Shown: positions 16,781-23,639 of the stretch, piece by piece
Layout: each line of letters opens with the position of its first letter
Position numbering within the stretch: position 1 is the stretch's first letter
Source of the DNA: Amycolatopsis methanolica 239
GTDB taxonomy: Bacteria; Actinomycetota; Actinomycetes; Mycobacteriales; Pseudonocardiaceae
Reading direction: 5' to 3'
Length of the DNA: 64,000 nucleotides
NCBI RefSeq assembly: GCF_000739085.1
Contig: NZ_CP009110.1
Coordinates: 248,001 to 312,000 of the forward strand
The notes under the pieces: generated by a model
Told to the model about the DNA's origin: nothing
Database searches by the model: none
What the model saw: only the letters and a program-made list of their open reading frames with translations
Program-made: the position numbers and the translations under genes

Positions 16781-16986
16781 TGTCAGTCCAGTGGGACCCT
16801 CGCCGGAGACACGAAAACCGGCCCGGCGAAACAATGGCCCCTCGACCGGAAAGTGGGGTTGTTTCCCCGAATCCGGGCCTCGGCCGTCAGCCTTACGGTC
16901 AGCCGATCACGCGAGTGGATTTCTTCCGCCGCATGCCCACCGGCGGAACCGCCTACCTCAAGCCCGCCGACTCCAACGACGACTGA
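16780..16986 (+). CDS. Small peptide, candidate substrate (precursor) of the HExxH enzyme
   Basis: A 68-residue ORF whose ATG shares one base with the stop of the HExxH gene and has an AGGAA ribosome site six bases upstream. It is rich in Arg, Pro and Gly, has no Cys and no membrane segment. The C-terminal part (about 44-68) holds the likely core residues: ITRVDFFRRMP, TGGTAYLKP and an acidic SNDD end. Coupled synthesis with a putative peptide hydroxylase makes it the best precursor candidate. No known precursor family is recognised, and no protease or transporter gene is adjacent. Confidence 0.55.
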   Translation: MSVQWDPRRRHENRPGETMAPRPESGVVSPNPGLGRQPYGQPITRVDFFRRMPTGGTAYLKPADSNDD

Positions 16987-17037
16987 ACCGGCCGGGCTCG
17001 TCAACCAGGCGAGCCCACAGCCTCGTGACGAACGGCC

Positions 17038-18285
17038 TCAGATCGTCCCGTTCGCCATCGCTTCGCAGCTGCGCAACACGACTGCCGCGGCGCGACGCTC
17101 CCCGGCGCTCAGCTCCGGGTTCTCCGCCTGGTCCCGCCACCGGCGCACCGCGGGCAACACCTGGTCCGGCCCGAGCCGCGCGGCTCGTGAAGTTCCGCCG
17201 GCGCCGAGCAATCGCAGGGCTTCCGCTTTCAGCTCCGCCGAAAAAGACGTCCGTCCGGTTTGCAGCGCGGCCACCAGCCGCAGCTCCCGGAAATCGTGGG
17301 CGCCCGCCAGCAACCGCTCCAGTTCGGCGGCCAGCCCGGCCGTGGCGGGGCGCGGTTCTATGCGCAGCACCACTTCCAGCCCGATCAACGCCGACCGCGC
17401 CTTGAGCACGTCCCGCCGCGCCACGAAGTACCCGTCGATCGCCTCACGCAGGTCGGCCAGGCCGCTGCGCGGCACGAGCTGACCGGCCAGCGCAGGCAAC
17501 GTGTCCGCGCCACGGCGGATCAACGTCATCGCCAGCCGCACGCCGAAGATCCCGAACCGCGCGAGCAGCGCGGCGCGGTCGGACGCGGCCACCGGCGCCG
17601 GGAACTCCGCGGCCGCGAACCGGTCCGCCGACAGCAGCCGCGGCTCCAGCTCCTCCCGCGGCACGGTGGCGAGCGTGCGCAGTACCGCGAACTCCGGCTC
17701 GGTCAACGTGCGCGCCGCCAGCGCGGGCAAGCCGGCCACCGGCACGACGTCCTGGCACAGCCCGGCGACCTCCGGCGCGACCCGGTACCGGCGCGCGACC
17801 TGCCGGGCCGAGATCACGGCGTCCACCCGGCCGCCGCCGAGTTCGTCCGCCCGCGACAACACGATCAGCGCGTTGACGGCCGCCGCTCGTGCGACCGGGT
17901 GGTCCTGCAGCGTGTGCAGAAAGGACAGATCGGCTCCGGACGGGCGCCGCACGAGGTAGAGGACCGCGTCGGCGTCCATGCAGATTCCCTCGATCGTGCT
18001 GGGCGCCGCGCCGCCGTCGATCGCCGGCGTGTCCATCAGCATCAGCTCGTCCTGCGACCGCCCCGGCGAGGTGCGGAACCAGGTCATCTCGCCCTGCGGC
18101 TGCTCCCCGGCCAGCGCGGCGAGCAGCGTCGACCGGCCCGATCCACGCGGCCCGACCACCGCCAGCCGCAGCGGGTCGTCGAACCGGGTGAGCTGGCGCT
18201 GCAGCCAGCTCGTCGCCCGCGGGCTGTCCTGGTAGACGTCGAGGGCCTCCTGCAGGACCGCGTGCGTCCTCGCGGCCAGGCTCAC
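17038..18285 (-). CDS. IniC-like dynamin-related GTPase
   Basis: A 415-residue dynamin-family-like GTPase, the downstream partner of an IniA-like protein. Its P-loop is GPRGSGRST (45-53), with arginine in place of the usual lysine. DTPAID (85-90) is the switch II region, and the G4 motif is SRADE in place of NKxD. It is shorter than the partner and has no clear membrane segment. Mycobacterial iniC lies downstream of iniA and is linked to tolerance of cell-wall drugs. The GTG start overlaps the iniA-like stop by four bases (GTGA). Nucleotide binding may be weakened by the altered motifs. Confidence 0.78.
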   Translation of the reverse strand: MSLAARTHAVLQEALDVYQDSPRATSWLQRQLTRFDDPLRLAVVGPRGSGRSTLLAALAGEQPQGEMTWFRTSPGRSQDELMLMDTPAIDGGAAPSTIEGICMDADAVLYLVRRPSGADLSFLHTLQDHPVARAAAVNALIVLSRADELGGGRVDAVISARQVARRYRVAPEVAGLCQDVVPVAGLPALAARTLTEPEFAVLRTLATVPREELEPRLLSADRFAAAEFPAPVAASDRAALLARFGIFGVRLAMTLIRRGADTLPALAGQLVPRSGLADLREAIDGYFVARRDVLKARSALIGLEVVLRIEPRPATAGLAAELERLLAGAHDFRELRLVAALQTGRTSFSAELKAEALRLLGAGGTSRAARLGPDQVLPAVRRWRDQAENPELSAGERRAAAVVLRSCEAMANGTI

Positions 18286-20081
18286 GCGGTGATCCCCCGC
18301 TGGGCGGGCAGCTGCGCCGGGGTGGCCAGGGCCTGGGCGCGGCGGCGCAGCACGTTCAGCTCCTCCATCATCCGGCGGATCTCGTTCGCCCGGACCGTGC
18401 GGCGGGTCGTGTCGTCGTCGATGGCCTGCTTGAACGTCTTCGCGGTCGCGGTGATCTCGCCGCGCAGCTCGTCGGCGACGCCGTTCAGCCGGTCGCGCAG
18501 CGCGCGGTGGATCTGCCGCGCGGTGTCCTTGCTGTGCTTGCCGTAGCGCAGGAAGAAGTCGTCGACGTACCGGTGCGCGGCGGTCTTCGCGGCGTGCTGG
18601 CGCCGCTTGAGCCGGTTGCCGCGCTCCTCGAAGACGCTCTTCGCGCCGAAGGCCGCACCCGCGCCGAGCGAAATCGGGTTGATCAGCGGCAGGCCCGCGA
18701 TCGTGGTCGCGAGGCCGAACATCAGCAGACCGCTGTAGGACCCGCGCATCCCGACGAACAGCTTCTGCCCCACGCTGAACCGCTCGACCCGCGGCATCCG
18801 CAGGTCGCCGACCGCGTCACCGGGCACCTCGCGCGGCAGCGAGTCGGGCAGCGCGTCCTCGCGGTGCGGCGCGACCTGCCGCGCGATCTTGCGGGCGATC
18901 CACTCGAACCGGTCGAGCAGCCACTCCGAGTTCGTCTCCGCGACCGTGGTCAGGTTCTCCCGCAGCCACTCCTCGAACTCGGGCCACGTCTTCGCCGGGT
19001 CGGCGGTTTCGAAGTACTCGTCGACCTCGACCAGGATCTTGCGCGTCCGGTCACGCAGGTCGAACTCGACGTCCGAGATCAGGTCGGACACCTCGTCGGA
19101 CAGCAGCGTCTGCCAGCGGTTCGCGTCCCGTTGCAGCTTCTCCAGCCGCCGCCCGGCGGCGTGCCACCGCGCGACCGCGTCGCCGTTGTCCGGCTGCTGC
19201 GTCGCGGCGAACTCGTCGGTCAGTTCGTTCTGCAGCGCCTCGACGGTGGTCGTGCTCAGGGCGGCGACCGAGCGCCGGGCCAGCAGGTCCGCCTGGCCGG
19301 GCAGGTCCTGGTGCAGGCACTTGACCAGCTCGCCGAACCCGGACTCGGCGTTCAGGGCCTGGTCGCCGGTGCGGGCCGCGGCCAGCCGCAGCGCGGCGGA
19401 AACCGGGATCAGCGACGCCATCAGCCCGCGCTGGTCCAGCCGGTTGCGGTTGCGCTGCGCGACCGTCCGCCAACCGGGCACCAGGTCGATCTTGGTGAGC
19501 ACCACGAGCACCGTCGGGCACAGCCGGACGACCTGCTCGAGCAGCTGGATCTCCGACGCCGACAGCTCGCTCGTCGCGTCGGTGGCCATCAGCACGGCGT
19601 CCGCCGAGTCGACCGTCTCGATCGCCGCTCGCGGCGGCGTGTCGACCAGCGCCAGCCCGCCGGCCAGCAGCGCGCGGGGCAGGCCCACCTCGGCCCGGAC
19701 GACCGGTGGACCGCTCACAGCGACCGCTTCCCGATTCGCCTGGCCGGTCACCGCCTCCACCGGCACCGGCTGCCGCGCCGGGCCTTCGATGGCCCGCGGA
19801 CCGGCCGTGACGACGGCCGCTGTCGGCTTCTCGGCGTGCGTCACGACGGCCGGGACCGTGGTCGTGGCGTCCTCGCCGACCGCGCACACCGGCGCGTTGA
19901 CCAGCGCGTTCACCAGCTGGCTCTTGCCCTGGCCGGTCTCGCCGATCACGACCACCCGCAACTTCTCGTCGAGCAGCTGGGCTCTGCGTCTGCGGATGCG
20001 ATCGGCCAGGTCCGGGCGCCGTTGGGTGGCGCAGACGTGGGCGGTGTCGTCCAGTACGTCGAGCCAGGGTGGTGCGAGCAC
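18282..20081 (-). CDS. iniA: IniA-like dynamin-related GTPase
   Basis: About 599 residues from a GTG at 20081. The GTPase domain has P-loop GETGQGKS (47-54), DATTTVP (switch I), DTPP (G3) and TKIDL (G4). A long helical stalk follows, with a hydrophobic stretch in the last third (about 440-475: YSGLLMFGLATTIAGLPLIN) that fits the membrane-touching tip of bacterial dynamins such as IniA. IniA remodels or fuses membranes and is induced by cell-wall stress. The start is uncertain: no clear ribosome site is seen, and an ATG at 20156 would place the 5' end inside the iniB terminator hairpin. Confidence 0.85.
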   Translation of the reverse strand: MLAPPWLDVLDDTAHVCATQRRPDLADRIRRRRAQLLDEKLRVVVIGETGQGKSQLVNALVNAPVCAVGEDATTTVPAVVTHAEKPTAAVVTAGPRAIEGPARQPVPVEAVTGQANREAVAVSGPPVVRAEVGLPRALLAGGLALVDTPPRAAIETVDSADAVLMATDATSELSASEIQLLEQVVRLCPTVLVVLTKIDLVPGWRTVAQRNRNRLDQRGLMASLIPVSAALRLAAARTGDQALNAESGFGELVKCLHQDLPGQADLLARRSVAALSTTTVEALQNELTDEFAATQQPDNGDAVARWHAAGRRLEKLQRDANRWQTLLSDEVSDLISDVEFDLRDRTRKILVEVDEYFETADPAKTWPEFEEWLRENLTTVAETNSEWLLDRFEWIARKIARQVAPHREDALPDSLPREVPGDAVGDLRMPRVERFSVGQKLFVGMRGSYSGLLMFGLATTIAGLPLINPISLGAGAAFGAKSVFEERGNRLKRRQHAAKTAAHRYVDDFFLRYGKHSKDTARQIHRALRDRLNGVADELRGEITATAKTFKQAIDDDTTRRTVRANEIRRMMEELNVLRRRAQALATPAQLPAQRGITA

Positions 20082-20106
20082 GCGGAGGAGTGTGCCGTGT
20101 CGTGAC

Positions 20107-20156
20107 CAAAACGTGAAGCGGCGGGGTCCGTTCTGAGACGAACCCCGCCGCTTCAT
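20107..20156 (-). terminator. Terminator/attenuator between iniB and iniA
   Basis: A 14-bp perfect stem (20114-20127 with 20142-20155) has a 14-base loop. On the minus strand it is followed by CGTTTT. It lies 36 bases after the iniB stop, so it should limit read-through into iniA and iniC and give much more iniB than iniAC transcript. Confidence 0.85.
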
Positions 20157-20190
20157 CGGTGAGTGGTAGCCGCGCCGTTGCGGCTACCGG

Positions 20191-22251
20191 TCAGTGCCCC
20201 AGGGGCAGGTCGCCGTGCAGGTTGTCGAGGTCGGCGGCCTCGGGCAGCGGCGCGTGGTTGACCGGGCCGAGCGTGTCGACCAGCGGGCTGTCGGTCACGG
20301 AGACGACCTCCTTGACCGGGTCCGTGGTCAGCGCGTGCTCGACGTTGCCGGTGACCTCCGGCAGCGGGTTCGCGACCGGCAGGTGCGGCAGGCCCTGCGG
20401 CAGCTCGGCGCCGAAGTGGACCGGCAGGTCGCCGGGCGCCTCGGCCGGGATCTCGGCCGGGACGGCGGCGGGCAGCACGGTCGGCACGCCGGGGGCGGCG
20501 GGCAGGTCGGAGGCGAGGTCCGCGGCCTGGTGGCCACCGTCGGAGATCGCGGTGCCTGCCTGGGCACCGGCGTTGGCGACCAGGTCACCGGTCTGCGCGC
20601 CACCCAGCGTCAGGTACTCGCCGAGGGTGGCCGAGTTCTGCGCGACGCCGCCACCGACCAGGTCACCACCGATCGAGATGTAGTCGGCGATCGTGCCGGC
20701 GGCCGGCTCGGCGCGGCCGAGGACGTCCGAGTCGAGCGAGCCGGCGAGGTCGCCCGCCTGGTCGAAGCTCGGGACGTCGGCGGGCAGGTCGGCGGGGGTG
20801 CCGTCCACACCGAGGGTGTAGGTGCCGAGGGCCGAGTCGGTGCGGCCGCCCGCGAGGACGGCGTCCTCACCGGCGGTCAGGCCGCCCTGCAGTTCACCCT
20901 CGTTGTTCTCGACGGCGAAGCCGCCGGTGAAGCCCTCGGTGCTGCCCGCGGCGCTGCCGATGAAGGCGCCCGCCGGGGTGCCCGCGGTGCCGGCGACACC
21001 GGCGCCCTCCTGGGCGGCGGCGGCCGCGGCGGCGCCCTCGGCCAGCTCGCCCTCGTAGGACACGGTGGTGGCGTAGCCGTCCTCGGAACCCGCGCTGGCG
21101 GTGTCGACGCGGCCGACCGCCGGGATGTCGAGGTCGGGAGCGGTGAACGGCTCGTCGCCCAGCGACGGCGCGGCCACCGGCAGCGAGCCCAGCGTGTCGA
21201 GGTCGACGGGCAGGTCGCCGGTCTCCGGCAGCTCGGTCAGGCCGACGGCCTCGCCGAGGGCGGCGACGTCCTCGGCACCCACCGGCAGGGAGCCGGCGTC
21301 GAGGGGCAGCGCGTTCGTGTCGAGGGGCAGGCCGCTCCCGTCGACCGGCAGGGCGGTCAGCTCGCTCGGCACGTCGGCGCGCTCGGCGCCCACGGTCGGC
21401 AGGGAGGGCAGCTCACCCAGGGCGGGCAGCTGGACCGGGAGCCCGGGCAGCGAGCCCTGCAGGCCCTCGACCTCGGGCAGCCCCACCGGCAGCTCGCCCA
21501 GCTCGGGGGCCGCGCCGGTGAGCGCCTCGGTCGGCAGGTCGTTGCGGGCGTCCAGCGGGAGGCCGTCGACCGCGGGCGGCTGGAGCGGCAGGTCGCTCAG
21601 CGCGGGGAGCTCGACCGGGATGTCACCCAGCTCGGGCAGCTCCACCGGCAGCGCGCCGGTGGGCAGGCTGTCCGTGGGCAGCGCGTCCAGCGGCAGCTGG
21701 TCCACCGGCAGCGCGTTGACCGGCAGGTCCTGGCGGGCCGGGACGTCGAGCGGGAGGCTGTCGACGGCGGGGACGTCCAGCGGCAGGTCGCCCAGCCCGG
21801 GCAGCTCAACCGGCAGGTCGCCCAGCTCGGGCAGCACCTGGGCGGTCGGGCCGCCCAGCAGCTCCTCGCCGAGCGGCAGCGCGGAGGTGTCGACCGGCAG
21901 GGCCGGGGCGTCGACGGGCAGGTCGGCGCGGGCCGGGACGTCCAGGGGCAGCTCGGGGGCCGCGACCGGCAGCGCGTCGGCCGCGTCCGCGACGGCCTGC
22001 AGCTGGGCGATGGCGCCCTGCAGGTCGGTCACGTCGGCGTCCAGCGGCAGCGCGGACAGGGCGTCGGCCAGCGGCGCGGGCGCGTAGTCGGCGACCAGCG
22101 GGGCGACTTCCTGGATGTCCTGCGGCGTGACGTCGCTCAAGCCGGCGGCGGCGAGCGCGCTGGTCGGGTCGGCGGCGAACGCCGACCGGGCAGCCTCGTC
22201 GTTCAGCAGGGTGAGCACGAATTCGTGCAGGTTCTGGGCGGGGAGAGACAA
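20191..22251 (-). CDS. iniB: IniB-like protein with long Leu-Pro-Asp repeat region
   Basis: A 686-residue protein starting at a TTG with a GGAG ribosome site seven bases upstream. The first ~50 residues (NLHEFVLTLLNDEAARSAFA and SDVTPQDIQEVAPLV) match the helical IniB N-terminal domain. Residues ~95-375 are a degenerate repeat of LPLD/LPVD/ELGDLP units, and the rest is Gly/Ala-rich. IniB is the first gene of the isoniazid-inducible iniBAC operon; its molecular role is unsettled. The protein is strongly acidic and low in complexity, with no signal peptide seen. Confidence 0.85.
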   Translation of the reverse strand: MSLPAQNLHEFVLTLLNDEAARSAFAADPTSALAAAGLSDVTPQDIQEVAPLVADYAPAPLADALSALPLDADVTDLQGAIAQLQAVADAADALPVAAPELPLDVPARADLPVDAPALPVDTSALPLGEELLGGPTAQVLPELGDLPVELPGLGDLPLDVPAVDSLPLDVPARQDLPVNALPVDQLPLDALPTDSLPTGALPVELPELGDIPVELPALSDLPLQPPAVDGLPLDARNDLPTEALTGAAPELGELPVGLPEVEGLQGSLPGLPVQLPALGELPSLPTVGAERADVPSELTALPVDGSGLPLDTNALPLDAGSLPVGAEDVAALGEAVGLTELPETGDLPVDLDTLGSLPVAAPSLGDEPFTAPDLDIPAVGRVDTASAGSEDGYATTVSYEGELAEGAAAAAAAQEGAGVAGTAGTPAGAFIGSAAGSTEGFTGGFAVENNEGELQGGLTAGEDAVLAGGRTDSALGTYTLGVDGTPADLPADVPSFDQAGDLAGSLDSDVLGRAEPAAGTIADYISIGGDLVGGGVAQNSATLGEYLTLGGAQTGDLVANAGAQAGTAISDGGHQAADLASDLPAAPGVPTVLPAAVPAEIPAEAPGDLPVHFGAELPQGLPHLPVANPLPEVTGNVEHALTTDPVKEVVSVTDSPLVDTLGPVNHAPLPEAADLDNLHGDLPLGH
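21150..21960. repeat. Degenerate in-frame repeats inside iniB
   Basis: Units of roughly 10-14 codons encode variants of L-P-L/V-D/E and LGDLPVELP. On the plus strand they appear as recurring ggcagctcgaccggcaggtc-like segments. Periodicity is irregular, so slippage followed by divergence is likely. Confidence 0.8.
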
Positions 22252-22457
22252 GGAATATCTCCGCGGATCTCGGGGGGGTGAAAACGGACAAGGCGTCCAG
22301 GGTGCACCGCAGGACGCCTCGGCTGAAGTTAGTGACCGTTCCGTTACCACGGCATCGGGGATCGGTCCGCAACCTTCGACGGGGTCGCCGGGGCAAGCGG
22401 TTAGGGGATTAGGGGATGTGACCCCAACGGGCGACTTTGGTACGAAGGGGCGACCCC

Positions 22458-23639
22458 GTGAGTGAGGATTCAACCCCTATGCGTCACGTTCTCGGCATCG
22501 ACATCGGCAGCACCGGCATCGCCGCTGCCGTGTGCCGGGACGTGGGCGAACACTGGTCGGAGCCGGTGGTCGTGCCCGCCGTCGAGTCGGTCGTGCACGT
22601 CGCCCCGGACGCGACGGTGTCGGTGGGCGGGGAGGCGGTGCGGCGGTCGGTCGTGGAACCCGATCGGGTGGCGCGTGGTTTCCTGCGCCGGGTCGGTGAC
22701 GACGTTCCGTTCCTCCTCGGTGACGAGCTGTACACGGCCGAGGCGCTCACGGCCGCGGTCGCGGGGTGGGTCGTCGACCAGGTCGCCGCCGACGAGGGCG
22801 AGGCTGCCGAGCGCATCGCGATCACCCACCCGCCGTCCTGGGGCACCTACCGGCGCAAGCTGCTGCTGGACGCGCTGGCCGCGGCCGGATTGCCGCCCGC
22901 GATGCTGTTGCCGACGCCGGTCGCCGCAGCGGAGGGGCACCTCGCGCGTGAGCGGATCGACCCGCAGACGCTCGTCGGGGTGTGCCGGATCGGCGGCGAG
23001 CACGCCGATTTCGCCGTGCTGCGCCGCGGATCCACGACGTTCGAGCTGGTCACGCACGCCGAACCGGCCGAGCCGACGGCCGGGAAGACGCTCGACGACC
23101 TGCTGTTCGAGCACGTCCGCGAGCGCTGCGGCGACGTGGCGCCGTCGGCGTTGCGGCTGGTGTGCGCGGAGGCGAAGGAGCGGCTGTCGGCGCTGCCCGA
23201 GACCGAGATCGGGCCCGTACGGGTGACGCGCGCGGAGTTCGACCGGCTGGCGCGGCCGAGCCTGCTCGCGACGCTGGAACCGCTGCGCCGGTACGAGCGG
23301 CTGAGCGTCGTGCTGCTGGTCGGCGGCACGGCGGCGGTCCCGCTGCTCACCGAGCTGGTCACCGGGCTGACCGGCGGCCGGGTGGTCGCCGAGCCCGAGC
23401 CGGCGTCCGCGGTCGCACGCGGGGCGGCGCTGGTCGCGCGGCTCGTGGAAGGCGCGGCGGTCGAGTCGACCGCGCTCGTGCCCAAGGTGACCGGCTTCCC
23501 CGACCTGGAACCCGAAGACGTGTACGACGACGAACCCGTTCCGCCGCGGCCGCCCGTCGTACTGACCCCGCTCGAACCGCCCCGACGCCGGTTCGCGCCC
23601 TCCCGCCGCGGCGGCTCCCGAAGCGAGGACGACGAGTGA
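22458..23639 (+). CDS. Hsp70/actin-fold ATPase without a substrate-binding domain
   Basis: About 393 residues carrying the nucleotide-binding fold of Hsp70 proteins: phosphate-1 motif GIDIGSTGIAAAV near the N terminus, THPPSWGTYRR, and the phosphate-2/adenosine region LLVGGTAAVPLL. After the ATPase core there is only a Pro/Arg-rich tail in place of the peptide-binding domain. It is divergent from iniB, and its stop overlaps the start of the IniR-like gene (GTGA), so the two are made together. The GTG at 22458 has an AAGGGG site; an ATG at 22479 is possible. A role in sensing or tuning the IniR-like activator is inference. Confidence 0.8.
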   Translation: MSEDSTPMRHVLGIDIGSTGIAAAVCRDVGEHWSEPVVVPAVESVVHVAPDATVSVGGEAVRRSVVEPDRVARGFLRRVGDDVPFLLGDELYTAEALTAAVAGWVVDQVAADEGEAAERIAITHPPSWGTYRRKLLLDALAAAGLPPAMLLPTPVAAAEGHLARERIDPQTLVGVCRIGGEHADFAVLRRGSTTFELVTHAEPAEPTAGKTLDDLLFEHVRERCGDVAPSALRLVCAEAKERLSALPETEIGPVRVTRAEFDRLARPSLLATLEPLRRYERLSVVLLVGGTAAVPLLTELVTGLTGGRVVAEPEPASAVARGAALVARLVEGAAVESTALVPKVTGFPDLEPEDVYDDEPVPPRPPVVLTPLEPPRRRFAPSRRGGSRSEDDE

